DNA of 27,647 nt from Seison nebaliae (GCA_023231475.1 JALJEE010002135.1:1-27647); one strand, 5' to 3'; counted from the stretch's first letter, positions 1-10,373 are shown. The notes: generated from the sequence alone by a model not told the origin. Numbers and translations are program-made.

Positions 1-189
1 CGCAGAATTGAATCCGTCACTGTTCGAAATGATAGTTTCCCATATAAATCGTATAATTAATGATGAGGTGGATTATTCGACTCTTAGGAAGTTCCTTATA
101 ATTCCAATTCTGAAAAGTGGCAGTAAGGACTCGTGCGACGAAAATTCGTATCGTCCAATATCTATTTCGAGTAGAATGATAAAGCTCAA
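1..189 (+). mobile_element. LINE fragment: start of the reverse-transcriptase domain
   Basis: The plus-strand reading frame here carries the segment that precedes and enters the RT fingers of non-LTR retrotransposons: an 'IIPILKSG' block followed by 'NSYRPISI' and 'MIK'. The same block occurs on the opposite strand just beside it, near position 1225, as 'NSYRPI...GLIKMIEQ', so this is a second copy of the same or a sister family lying in opposite orientation. The coding match stops abruptly near 189, where minus-strand LINE sequence begins. It is cut by the window's left edge. It is a dead fragment with no promoter or tail visible. Confidence 0.7.
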
Positions 190-2430
190 TCTCAGAAGAG
201 TTGAACTGCGAACAGAATCAACTACTTTCAGATACCTCTGCACCAGGAGTAACGGCAAAGGAGTCAATTCGCAAATCGTGAACATAAATGATCTATTGAA
301 AGGCTTATGACAACCGAGCATCATCCGCACTGATCTATTATAGATACGATCAAGGCAAAGTAATGAGTTATCAATATTCGAAATAGAGACTGATAATCCG
401 TACAAGTCACAACAGTAACAAACAAATAATTTCAACTTCAATTTAAGAGAGAAATATTTGCACCGATGATGGAAAGAGTAGAAGGATCTTAGAAATTTGC
501 ATCTGAACTAAACCTCTGCAGTGCTGAGCTTTTCCTCTTCCAGTCGATCTGACACCCAAGAAAACACACTTCCTTGTTCACCAATTTCTCCCAATCATAA
601 CGAATTGGAAATCTTGAAATATTGGACAGAATTGACGATTTACGCTCGTTACATATGATTCCTACAACAGTTAACCGATTATTAATTAATTGCACAATCT
701 TTTTACATTGACGAATATTATTCGCACAGATGAGAATGTCATCTGCATATGCAAAAAGTGCTGGAAACGACTTCGAACCAATTTTAAATGAGAACAACCG
801 ATTGGATTCAACGAGAATTTCATCTATTACTTTTCCAAAAATCCATGGCGCAAGTCCTTTATTTATGCGAAATGTCTCCGATTTTGTATCTCCAACTTTT
901 ACCACTCCGAAGGAGTTAGTGAAGATCTCATTGATGAAAGAAAGACAATATTCGTCTATTCCTGCTCTACGTAAGATATCGATTCCATGCTCCATACAGA
1001 CAGAGTCGAAAGTTTTCGAAGCGTCCATGAAGAAGAAAACAAATTTCGAGTTTACAGATCGAGTTGAAGAGATCAGAAATTTTAAGAAAAGAATCAAAGA
1101 CATGGTTCCTCTATTATGTTCCCGATAAGCGAATTGAAATTTCGACGAGTATTGATTTACATACCTATTCTTAATTATTTGTTCAATCATCTTGATTAAT
1201 CCACTTGCGACACAGATAGGACGATAGGAATTTACTTCCGAGCTATCCTTCCCATGTCCTTTATAGATTGGAGTGATCGAGAATAATCTGATGCTGCTGT
1301 ATAATCTGATGCTTGTTCGATATAATCAATTCCCCATACTTCCGCTCTTCAGCTTTCCTTAGTAGATGGCGAACAGCATAACGAAATTTCTTTCTAGCAA
1401 TTTTTCTGTTGGAAAATGCGTCCATCGAATTCTCTCTCAAGAATAACCGGTTGGCACATATCATATCATGTTTCAGATGTCGAATACTACCAAAATTGGA
1501 AATCTTCCTATCTCTAGATCCGTGGTACTGCAACACGTCTTGCGAACTGAAGCGATAGATTCTAATTTAGCTATAACGACTCGATTGAAAGGAAAAACTG
1601 TTTATATTTTCAATCTCATGTAATAATAAAGATGGATTCTTACATATCGGAATCAGGAATGATATATTATCATCATTATCTCTCGTTCCTTCTACACTTA
1701 GACTCAAGATCATTGCCAGATGGTCAGATAGACCAAACTGATCTGAAATAAAACAACCGATAACATTCATACGTAGATGTTGAGAGATGATTACATGATC
1801 AATCCATGATTTCCCATTCGCCGATTGCAAGGAGAAAGAAGATTTATCACATAATTCAAGATCGATACATAGACAGTTGAATTTCGATAAGAGATTCGAT
1901 GTCCATAGGTGAAAGGTTGAAGTCGCCCGCAATAATGAACGATTTACCAACACATTCATGGGACAGAAATTCTTCTAACATCATCGTTGTAATAGTTTTC
2001 TTATAACTGTCACCATAGAAGTTCACTAATAAAACATTATTTACAATGATCGAACAAATAGAATCCGAGTGGATTCTAAACTCGGAAGATCGTAAGGATT
2101 TCCGAACAAATATGATCATTCCTGACGAACATCTTCCTTTACCATTCATCCCTTTCGGAGAAACAGCAGGAGAAAGATGAATATAATGGGAAGTAATCTG
2201 GGAGATGTAAATCGGTAGAGATATCAACCAAGTTTCCTGAAGGAAAATGACATCGAAGTTGAGCAACTCACATAGATCAGGAAGAAAAGCTTGAGGTCTA
2301 TGAGAGTTGAAAGAAATAATATTAACACCAATAAAATTATTATTGTTATACGTCTCTTTAGAGTGAACATTCGGAACGCCGTCCTGTAGTCAGATGGCAC
2401 CGTTCACGTTGGTATCTTCATCAACTAACA
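190..2430 (-). mobile_element. Degenerate LINE with AP-type endonuclease and reverse transcriptase
   Basis: Read on the minus strand, the ORF2 domains come in the normal order. An apurinic-like endonuclease spans about 2345-1567, with 'FLQETW', 'AGDFNLSP' and a closing 'IDHVIIS...SDHLAM' motif. A basic linker spans 1536-1261. The RT spans about 1250-489, with 'NSYRPI', a 'FFMDASKTFDSV' palm motif and the catalytic 'YADD' box. A C-terminal segment at 441-190 holds 'LDRIYNRSVRMMLG' and 'LLLVQRYLKVVDSV'. The frame breaks at least between the two halves of the endonuclease, around 1261-1320, where there is an 18-bp-offset tandem duplication of 'ataatctgatgct' (1283 and 1301), and between RT and C-terminus. 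It is therefore inactive. Sequence from 2345 to about 2430 may be the end of ORF1. The domain order suggests a Jockey/R1/I-type LINE, but I cannot fix the clade. Confidence 0.85.
195..277. repeat. 83-bp repeat shared with 26903-26985
   Basis: This stretch matches 26903-26985 in the same orientation at 79 of 83 positions without gaps. Both encode, on the minus strand, the same part of the LINE C-terminal domain ('ICELTPL', 'LLLVQRYLKVVDSV'). The low divergence shows that the two LINE copies are close relatives and that at least one inserted fairly recently. Confidence 0.88.
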
Positions 2431-2976
2431 TCGGTGAGCTAACCATGTTACACTTCAGATGTTCACATTGATTGTTTAAAAAATTTTTCGTTCTTTCATC
2501 AAAAAAAAACGAACGAGATTCCACTCCCGATGGCTAGAACTCTGCTTTTGATATTTTTTCCATATCTGACGCTGCAATCGCAACGATCATTTTAGAAGAT
2601 CGACTCTCCATCGTTTCTCCATCTTTCGTCTTGCAAATTCTGGAAATTCCGCGAGCTTCAATGTTACGATTCTTAACGAATTGATTAATTGTTTTAATCC
2701 ACCTTTATGCAAACTCTATAATCCATTACCCGAGAATTTTAGATGAATAAGAATCCTTCATGTTATATTAAATATAAACTTTATTATTATTTTCCTGATT
2801 TATTCTGGATTCTTGATCATAGGGATAATACGAAAAAAGAAAAATATAACACAAAATTTTTAAAATAAATTTGCAGCTAAAGGTTTCAGGAAAATAGAAA
2901 GATATGTTGCAACAAAATCATATCTGAAACATATTGAATCGCATGAACGATTTAAAGTAAAAAATGAAGCTTACAA
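2431..2976. other. Intergenic, no gene seen
   Basis: Between the LINE and the PGAP2-like gene I see no supported coding exon. The first 200 bases are less AT-rich and could be LINE 5' sequence or ORF1 remnant. The last 250 bases are AT-rich and presumably contain the promoter and leader of the downstream gene, though no clear TATA box stands out. Confidence 0.4.
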
Positions 2977-3906
2977 ATGGCTCGGGGTTACGTCTTATTT
3001 AATATCAACCGACGCTGTACGTCATGGGTTATTTTTTTCCTACCACCATTGGCCTTAACATTTTGTGTGGTTTACCATTTGGCAAAAGATTTTGAGAAGG
3101 CGACATGGACTCATTGTAGAGTTGCTAATCTATTGCCTTCATTGTCGATGGCCATTGGAGATTCAGCTCCAGAGAAATATGTTTGGCAATTCGTTGCTTG
3201 TGTAACAACTGCTCCAAGAATGGTTTTTGCATATATGGTCTACAGACATCTATGTCAGAAACCGGCGACATATAAAAAATATTTTAATTACACCGCCAAA
3301 TTTGCTCTTTGGTGTGAATGGATCGAATTGAACGCACTGCTTCTTTTGTCTCTGATAACTTCAAACGATAATTTTTTATGGCATGAAATTTCATTTATCA
3401 TATTTCTCCTAACATCCATTTTATTGATGATTAGCAATCTCATATTACATATATGGAAAAGGAATGATTGTTTGGAAGTTGTTCCATATCAATCCAATTG
3501 GAATTTTGATCGAAAAAGATATTTCTTTTATCGCGCAACGACTTCATATAGTTTACTACCACTAACTAATGGTGATTCAATGAACGTTATAAATTTTCAG
3601 GCAATCGATGAAGATGATTCTCGATTACGTGTCTATCTCACAGAAAAATATGAAAGAAAAGTTATAAAATTCAAAATACAAGTAGTGACAATGTACATTG
3701 CATTTTTCATTACCAGCATGTACTTCTATCAGACACATATGACTAAATGTCATCCATATTTCTATACTCTATTCGCTTTATGCGAATACGTTGTAATTTA
3801 TACAAACATATTTTATCATGGCTATAATCTTTATGTGTCCGATGGCATTCCATTTAATCATATTACATTCTCCCGCCCATTCTCTCGTTCTTTCAGCTGT
3901 CGATAA
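2977..3906 (+). CDS. PGAP2/FRAG1-like GPI-anchor lipid remodelling protein
   Basis: The 309-residue frame is a multi-pass membrane protein of the PGAP2 (FRAG1/DRAM/SFK1) family, Golgi proteins that act in fatty-acid remodelling of GPI anchors. The diagnostic luminal block is present at residues 45-71: 'THCRVANLLPSLSMAIGD' then 'EKYVWQF', followed by 'TTAPR'. About six hydrophobic segments follow the family spacing, ending with 'FYTLFALCEYVVIYTNIFYHG', which matches the usual 'YTIFAILEY...NM.FH'. The start at 2977 has an A at -3, and the next upstream ATG (2964) is in another frame and soon stops. The protein is longer than the roughly 250-residue vertebrate form. The excess falls at residues 168-208, and this stretch (3478-3600) looks like an in-frame 123-nt intron, starting GTT and ending TTTTCAG. 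With it removed the protein has 268 residues, nearer the family size. The family call is firm; which form is made is not known. Confidence 0.87.
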   Translation: MARGYVLFNINRRCTSWVIFFLPPLALTFCVVYHLAKDFEKATWTHCRVANLLPSLSMAIGDSAPEKYVWQFVACVTTAPRMVFAYMVYRHLCQKPATYKKYFNYTAKFALWCEWIELNALLLLSLITSNDNFLWHEISFIIFLLTSILLMISNLILHIWKRNDCLEVVPYQSNWNFDRKRYFFYRATTSYSLLPLTNGDSMNVINFQAIDEDDSRLRVYLTEKYERKVIKFKIQVVTMYIAFFITSMYFYQTHMTKCHPYFYTLFALCEYVVIYTNIFYHGYNLYVSDGIPFNHITFSRPFSRSFSCR

Positions 3907-4050
3907 TTTTTTTGAATCATTTTTTAATATTTATCTTAATTTCTCTTTTTTTTATTAATTCATTCTATTCTAAATGTTACAGAATTATCTAAATCTAAAA
4001 AGTCTTTTAATTTCTTCCAACTATTAATTGAAAAATTTTATTTTTTCTCA

Positions 4051-4056
4051 AATAAA
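4051..4056 (+). promoter_or_regulatory. Candidate polyadenylation signal of the PGAP2-like gene
   Basis: A canonical AATAAA lies about 145 bases after the PGAP2-like stop codon and about 40 bases before the end of the convergent TMEM231-like gene. The motif is common by chance in sequence this AT-rich, so the call rests on position. Confidence 0.45.
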
Positions 4057-4095
4057 TTTTCGTAATTATTTTTTCGACCGTTTATAACATGATAT

Positions 4096-5189
4096 TTAAT
4101 TTTGAACAGTTATATAGTTATAAGATTGGTGAGAGAAAATTTCATGGAGGAATGCATTTCCAATAACATAGAAGACGAAAAATATAGGCAGATATTCCAA
4201 CAAGAATTGTTTTATCTGTGTAATCAATTTGGTTTCACATCTTTTATGAATAATAACGATAAATATACAAATTATTAAGTTATATAATACAAAATATTCG
4301 CATAACTTAATTATTTGTAAACTTCTCGTTGCTATGATCTTCAAATTGAATTGATTATGAATTTTTCGTTCTCTATTTATGACGGTCATGCTCTTTTTCC
4401 ATTGCAAGAAAACTGCAAGAAAAATTGTAAATTTTAATCTTTAAATTAAATTAACAATCATTCGACATCTGGCGTTCGTCAATGTTGGAAATCTTAAGAA
4501 AAAAAATTGATAAAAGAAAGTAAAAAAAGTTAAAATTTAACTTCCAATTGATTGAGTTTATGAGGTTGAGAAAGTATATTCTGTTCCAGGGTAATTCTTC
4601 CGTAGAAAGTATATGAATTGAAAGAGAAATCGTCAATAGGAATTATTAAAGGTAAATTTAAATTGTTTTTCAAAACATCCTAATTAATTAGAAGGTTTAA
4701 ATATTCATTCTTTTACAAATATTTAGTTAACTTGATTTTTAATATGAAGGAATGTCACTAATGATATTGATTCGATAGTTTGAATACTGCCTTCAAATAA
4801 AAAATTAACATCTAATATCAAATTATCATTCAAATATTGAGATTTGATAGAGAATTCTTCTATTTTCCCTTTTGTTATCATATCGGTTGATATCTCATAT
4901 TTCATATCATCATTCTTAAACTGAACTAATGCATATGTTCGATTTCCATATGACTGCTGAGGAATTAATGGTTTCATTGTTATATTATTCCAATTATCTT
5001 CAAAATGATAAATATACTTTCAAAAAGAATCATGACGTAATTCAAGAAACCTTCGGCGTATAAGAGGATTAACAATGGCAAACATATTACCAGGAGATAT
5101 GTAATTAGCCTAACTACATAAAAATATGTATTTCCACAAATATAGAACTTTTTATTCAACGCATAGTTGTAAATATGTATCAGATTCAT
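4096..5189 (-). CDS. TMEM231-like ciliary transition-zone membrane protein, spliced
   Basis: I assemble six exons on the minus strand: 5189-5037, 4956-4732, 4679-4542, 4492-4456, 4412-4307 and 4240-4096, about 267 residues. TMEM231 is a two-pass protein of the MKS/B9 complex at the transition zone of cilia. The N-terminus aligns without gaps to the family start, with a first membrane segment ending 'ICLPLLILLYAEGF' (family 'YIPPLLVAF..HGFW'). Exon 2 carries the 'DMITKGKIEEFSI' block (family 'D.N.DGK.D.L.F.L'). Exon 3 carries 'FNSYTFYGRITLEQ' (family 'PGSQLYVNGDLRLQQ'). The end aligns without gaps across the second membrane segment ('IKQFLLEYLPIFFVFYVIGN'). Introns 2-5 are 52, 49, 43 and 66 bp with matching phases. 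The first junction is uncertain: 5036-4957 (80 bp, GTC...CAG) keeps frame but omits residues the family usually has. An ATG 33 bases upstream (5222) is also in frame. Human TMEM231 is about 316 residues, so this is a short, divergent form. Confidence 0.75.
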
Positions 5190-5222
5190 CAGAGATCTGG
5201 CGAATGATTTTAAAAATTTCAA

Positions 5223-5699
5223 AAAACAATTATCTCTATGGTAATAATAAAATTATGTTTTTTACGTTAACATATCATTATTTATAAAAAATTAAGTTTG
5301 TTATATAAGCTTTAGGAATACATTTATTATTCTAGTTCAAAGGATCAGTGAAAACTTTCAGAGAATTGAATAATACGCATAACTTTCCATAAATTCTTAA
5401 TACCTCGAATTTTGATTCTAGATTATAAAGTTGATGTCATTCTACAAAATTTATAATATAATAAAATTTATATATAATAAATAACCTTAAGGACTGGGCA
5501 AACTATTACAATCGTTATTATTTAACAATATAAATGATTCTTTTGATTCTCTCCGTTCGTGATGAAATTGGTTAAGCATTTTATCTCATTACCGTAACAT
5601 TTTTTTTTCTTCATCATACCTTCATCTTCAATGAAGATTCTGGAATCATTTGAATCATTTGAATCGTCATGGGGTGAAAGCCCTTTTTCTCAGATTTTT
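5223..5699. other. AT-rich intergenic
   Basis: No coding exon or RNA gene is seen. The left part is the likely promoter of the minus-strand TMEM231-like gene. Around 5640-5670 there is a short 9-bp direct repeat (tttgaatca twice). Confidence 0.4.
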
Positions 5700-6190
5700 T
5701 ACCATCATTCTTACGAATCTCTGGGGAGCGTCGTCATTGGAAACGAGAACAGTGATTTTTTCCCATAAACTCCGGTGCTCGTCAAGGTACCATTCTAGGT
5801 CCTTGGCTTTTTGGGTTAGTCATTGACGGTGTTCTCAGCAATCTAAATGAATCAGGCGACATTTACATAGAAAGCAATCGTTTTCCGCATGTTATGGCCT
5901 ATGCAGATGTCATCGTGATCGTAGACCGCTCTCTCTGTCATCTGAAACGGTCATATCGACAATTATCTTTTCTTCTCTCCCCGAGGGGGGTATCCATAAA
6001 TCCCTCCAAGTGCTGCCTATTGTCAACATGCAAGCATTGTTTCTCCTGAATTCCACTAAAATCCTCAACTATCGTTCTTGGTTCAATCATCGATCTCCGT
6101 TGTCTCTCCTATTTCGCCTTGCATCACATTCGAAACAAATTATGCATATAATTTCTCTTTCCCTCCAGAAACGAAATTCGTTCCTTTGAT
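5700..6190 (+). mobile_element. LINE fragment: RT palm region
   Basis: Plus-strand frames encode the middle of a LINE reverse transcriptase: 'ARQGTILGPWLFGLVIDGVL' (the RT 'QG..LGP' motif), then 'MAYADVIVIVDRS' where the second catalytic Asp of 'YADD' has become Val, then 'GVSINPSKC' and, after frame changes, 'VLGSIIDLR'. The last 130 bases match 7490-7620 of the next fragment, so the two are overlapping pieces of separate copies. It is clearly inactive, and neither end has a recognisable tail or target-site duplication. Confidence 0.75.
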
Positions 6191-7429
6191 TGTATGACGG
6201 TTTATCCGAAGAAAATATTTTTTTATCGGTCAGAAGACTAAGTTTCACAAAATCTGAGAAAATTAAATTTCTTTCAGATAATCCGAAAAGATTATAATTA
6301 TTAAAAAGTGAATTAATGCTACTTATATTGGTTCAATTAATTCGAAATTTTTGTTATGATTATACCACATCATTGTGGTGCTTTTTTAAAAAAAATTAAG
6401 TAAGTCCGTTAATTTTGAAAATTGGAAAAAAATTACTACTACTTAATAACAACTAAAACATTTCCCTTCTTCGATTTACACAACGAGAAGTTCGATGTCT
6501 TAGATAATTTTGGGAAACCTTGTCGTTGACTAAGGCCGAAGGTTAGTTAGTTAGTGTTGGGGTAATTTTTTTGGTCGTTTCATGGAGGTTTTTGATAACC
6601 TTGATATTGTTTGCATTTATTAATTTTACAATACTCGCAATCCGGGTCTTTGAAATGGAAGCGACAGTTTTTCCTGCAGCTTTTGCCCTCGCTCGTTTAT
6701 GAATTCAACTTACGGTACTTGTTAGTAGTCGATTTGACAAGATGAATAGGTATATTGTTTGCACTAGTAATTCACTATTTCTGCAATTTAATTGTCGTAT
6801 GAAATTGTTCTTTTCTTCAATTTCGATGGTGTTTTTTTGGACATTCCGAAGATAAATTGGTGTGCCAAACTGATAGACATGAGGTTTGTTATAAGTAAGT
6901 TTAAGTCGAGCAACTAAAGTAGAAATTTTTCATCTTAGAGTTTTTTTTAAAATTAGAGTTAGAAATTGAAATCGAGAGAAATAGAAAGATTAAATGGAAT
7001 AATCGTGTCGTCATACATGTAAGAATAAAAATGAGTTGCGAATGAATCAGTAGGAATGTTGGAAACTATTGGCAGTGATTAACTTCCGAAAGATATCTTC
7101 TAATATTCGATTCTAAATTCAGTCTCATACACTTCCTTATGGATTGACTAAAAGTTTTCCCAGTTGAAAGGGGAGAAATAGTGCTTGATATATATATAAT
7201 AATAATAATATTAATATTATTAATAGATTATTATTCCATCCATATTCCATTCGTATCCTACTGATTTGTTTGATATAATGTTCAATAACTTCTCTAAATC
7301 TAAACCAATTCATTTCTAAAGATTTTTTAAAATCCTTAGATTCTAAAGAGAGAATTCTCTCTGCCAACTAAAACTAACATATCAACGGTTATCCTTCCGT
7401 CTCACGAAAAGAGGCATTTCAAACAGACT
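6191..7429. other. Intergenic between two LINE fragments
   Basis: No supported gene. There is a perfect 6-bp stem at 6364-6379 (ACCACA-TCAT-TGTGGT) followed by a T run and an A run. Around 6545-6565 a short GTTA tandem occurs, followed by an Sm-site-like AATTTTTTTGG without a convincing snRNA body. A 76-codon minus-strand frame at 7137-7367 has a hydrophobic C-terminal half, but that half lies over a TA/TAA microsatellite (about 7188-7230) and matches nothing I know. Confidence 0.4.
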
Positions 7430-8126
7430 TTTACCGGCGTTTCCATCAATAAATCCAAGTACAATCGACATACGTTCTTTCTCAACTATTCTTCTCAAAG
7501 CCTTTACCATCTTTCTTGGTTCAACCATCGATTTCCGAGGTCTTTCATCAAACGCGTTAGATCATATTCGTCACAAATTATGGAAAGCATTCTTCTCTTT
7601 CTCTCCCAAAACGAAATTGACTCCCCTTAAATTACGTTTGCAGCTTTTCAGGAGTTTGGTTTTGCCTTTATACTCTCTGGAAAGGATTTTCTCTATTACG
7701 CAACGTTCATTCCTGTCCATCGACCGCGCATACAATCGACTTATAAGGAGATTGATATGGTGCTTTCACAGATACAACCGTTCTCTCCTCTTCGCAACGG
7801 TCGGTCTTCTTCCCCTACCCATTTTCTTTTCTCGTCGAATCTTTACTCTTATCGACAAAATTACCGAATCGAACTTCTACACTTCTCATATTTCGAACAC
7901 AAACTTCTTACATAATCGATAAGTATTTTAAAAAACATGTGGATACTACGGGTTATCTAATAACATTGGACTTCAGGATTTTAGAGATTTAATTTTTTCC
8001 TCCGATCTCACAGATTCTATGCCAATCGATGGGGAATCACTCGTGGAATTACACCGATTTATCAACACTGGTGAGGATCGAAATCTTTTTTCATTTTTTT
8101 CTAGTTTATCCCGATGGGAATTTTAA
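7430..8126 (+). mobile_element. LINE fragment: C-terminal third of ORF2
   Basis: The frame at 7617-7922 reads 'LKLRLQLFRSLVLPLYSLE', 'SIDRAYNRLIRRLIW' and 'LLFATVGLLPLPIFFSRR', which aligns with the C-terminal domain of the minus-strand LINE at 441-190 ('LDRIYNRSVRMMLG', 'LTPLPLLLVQRY'). Upstream bases 7490-7620 match 6050-6180. After a break, 7970-8126 continues in open frame ('GLQDFRDLIFSSDLTDSMPI', 'ELHRFINTGED') and is probably the natural end of ORF2. It is more diverged from the 190-2430 copy than that copy is from the one at 26.9 kb, so it is an older insertion or a sister family. Confidence 0.72.
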
Positions 8127-8133
8127 TGAATAT

Positions 8134-8194
8134 AAAATTACTGTCAATATATATATAATAAATTAATATATATAAAATAAAAATTACTGTCAAT
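8134..8194. repeat. 15-bp direct repeat flanking an AT palindrome
   Basis: The 15-mer aaaattactgtcaat occurs at 8134-8148 and again at 8180-8194. The 31 bases between are almost pure TA/AT and nearly self-complementary. This could be a small tandem duplication, or a target-site duplication around a very short AT-rich insert just past the end of the LINE fragment. Confidence 0.6.
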
Positions 8195-8199
8195 TATCA

Positions 8200-8741
8200 A
8201 TAATTTGAACTATTTACAACTATATAAAATTTATACATATTTATTTACAACGGATATCGTAATCGTTTATTTAACAAAAATATCATAAATAAACATATAT
8301 TGATAAAGCAAGATCCTGCAGGATATATGATAAGTAGAATACACGAACGGACAACGTTGGGATATCGGAGACATGTTTTCTTTCAGTGATGAAACTTTCG
8401 GAACATATTTGATGTTCTGCCTTCTTCACTCATTCAAATACAAACTGGCAAGATTGAATATTTCTCTGAAATTCTTGTACAACTGTTATACAGGGGAAAT
8501 GTCATCAACAGACAATCAATAATCGATTTCCATTATCCTAATTTCTCGTTTCATTCTTGACCAAGCAATAGACCAAGCCTTCATGGATGTATTCAACACG
8601 ATTCCACTTCACTTTCCTTTTACGATTAAAATAAAGAAATAAAATATCGGTATAAAATTATTCTAGGGATAAATAAATATTAATTATCAGTTGTTCTTTA
8701 ATGATTTACCAGTAACACTTATTTCAACCAAAACGATAAAA
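8200..8741. other. Intergenic, one weak open segment
   Basis: From about 8388 to 8560 one plus-strand frame stays open for over 50 codons ('NIFDVLPSSLIQIQTGKIEY'), preceded by a CTTTCAG that resembles a splice acceptor. It has no start codon, no recognisable family and no partner exon, so it is not called as a gene. The rest is AT-rich. Confidence 0.3.
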
Positions 8742-9089
8742 TCAACTATTCCAAATGATCATCTGATCTTGTGAGTTTCTTTTTGATCGTGATGATTTTC
8801 TTTTCGGAATATTAGTGACACTATGTCGCAATGGTAGACATAATTCTGATGGACTGTAAGAACCAAAAAATGGTGATGTGCTTGAGATTGAGAATTGCGA
8901 CATTTTCGTTGTCGGCCCGTGTTTCCTTAGTATGGTAATATTTCTACTGCCATACTGGGCCTCTATATCCTTCTCTATCGCCATATTTTTACTTCTATTT
9001 ATAAGACTCATCATTATAGTAATACCCAATACAAGCATTACGGATATAGCAATTACGATTGCAATTATGCTACCGAACATATTAAATCT
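8742..9089 (-). CDS. Terminal exon of an unrecognised single-pass membrane protein
   Basis: The minus-strand frame begins with a strong membrane segment ('IIAIVIAISVMLVLGITIMM'), then a basic stretch ('NRSKN') and about 85 hydrophilic residues rich in Ser, Arg and Lys ('KRKSSRSKRNSQDQ') up to a stop at 8742. This is the layout of the end of a type I or single-pass protein with a cytoplasmic tail. A good acceptor (GATTTTCCAG) lies at about 9090 just upstream, and the frame remains open to it, so I read this as a last exon. I could not find a compatible upstream exon within 1.2 kb: the best candidate (about 9250-9210) has the wrong phase. The product is not recognised; it could also be a chance frame. 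Confidence 0.42.
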   Translation of the reverse strand, partial: RFNMFGSIIAIVIAISVMLVLGITIMMSLINRSKNMAIEKDIEAQYGSRNITILRKHGPTTKMSQFSISSTSPFFGSYSPSELCLPLRHSVTNIPKRKSSRSKRNSQDQMIIWNS

Positions 9090-10373
9090 GGAAAATCGAG
9101 TTGAATTTGGGAAATATGAATTATTACTTTACTATGCAAATATATTGATTCATACAATATTTCCCCATTCATTTTATATACTTCGTTTATCTCATTTGAA
9201 ATTAAACAAACTGATTTTCAACCAATTCGAATTTTGCATTTTCAATTTGGAGATAGCTCTCCTATGATTTGAGAGAAGTGATTTTAGGGTGATTTTGCCC
9301 CTGTATTTTATCCTCGTAATTTTTTGTTGAGAACGGTGATTTAGTCACTGCTGCCTATGTTTAATATGAGTAGAAGAATCATGGTTTGTATATAAAAAGA
9401 TGGCTAAATCACTGAAATAACTATTGAAGAGATCTATAAAATTATTACCTAAACTCTACTCCCTTCTGAATATGACGTGATATATGGTAGGTTAAGTATA
9501 TTAACAATTGTTATCCGATTAGTTTTCTCTATCATTATTTGTATTATAGTATCGAGGACCAAAGATTTACTTATAAATGATTAAGAAAAAATGAAGTGCA
9601 GAAAACAAGTTTAAATTTATATTTTTCAAAAAGATCGAATTTTTCCTTCATAGACAATTGTTATTGGTCTTCTCCAATTATACCATTTGGATTTTTTCTT
9701 ATCAATCTTTTTAATTTAAGTTAAATTTATTTTACGATTAAAAATTAAACCTCTTCTGGTTAAATCAAGAGAATTTAATGAAAAAGTAATTAATAGTTAT
9801 TTACTGTCAGTAAGTTTGCTTCAAATTGCGACGATGAGCCGAAATCGATTATAGATCTTTATTACTATGAACCTGAAATTATTTTCAACGATCGCAAGCA
9901 GCAAATTATTTTGTTAAAATCGGTATTTCATCAAAAAAAAAAGCATAGTTTATAAAAAACTTTAACAAAATCAACTCAAAATTTGTATTGGATTATCGTA
10001 TTATCATTTATGATAAAAAATTATGTATTTATTAGATATAAAACTAATTGTGTTTTGATGATACCTGTTTACTTGAATCTGACAGGAATCGATTCCAGAT
10101 CATGTGTTGGCTCGATATGAAGTATGAGCCAGATTCATTCATTTATTTGCGTAGTAAGCAGGTAATGATTCTTTAATTTAATAATAATTAATTATTTACA
10201 AGTATATATTGACTGGACTGAACGTTCGTCAGGCGTTAATTGCGAAGAGGGTAGAAAATGATAAATTATAATCAGATTTATTTGTACAAATTTACGTCGC
10301 AAATTTTCGGTACTAAACAATTCTCCAACTTTTGAATAAAAAAACGAAATTAATAGAGAACTTACAAACATTG
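9090..10373. other. AT-rich intergenic
   Basis: No supported coding or RNA gene. It should contain the 5' exons of the 8742-9089 gene, if they are close, and the 3' flank of the DUF229 gene. A short imperfect hairpin (GGCTC...GAGCC) sits near 10111-10133. Confidence 0.35.

Noticed and set aside
730-1128. Long plus-strand open frame
   Set aside because: It is the antisense shadow of the LINE reverse transcriptase on the minus strand.
6364-6400. Hairpin followed by a T run, like a bacterial terminator
   Set aside because: The window is eukaryotic and the hairpin has only six pairs with no gene ending at it.
6500-6600. Possible small nuclear RNA with an Sm-like site (AATTTTTTTGG)
   Set aside because: No U1, U2, U4 or U5 signature sequence precedes the site and no closing 3' hairpin is apparent. 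The T run is ordinary in this AT-rich DNA.
7137-7367. 76-codon minus-strand frame
   Set aside because: Its hydrophobic half is translated TA/TAA microsatellite, and there is no family match.
8878-9267. 129-codon plus-strand hydrophobic frame
   Set aside because: Its hydrophobicity is the complement of the minus-strand membrane segment, and the opposite strand has the better coding signs (acceptor, basic tail).
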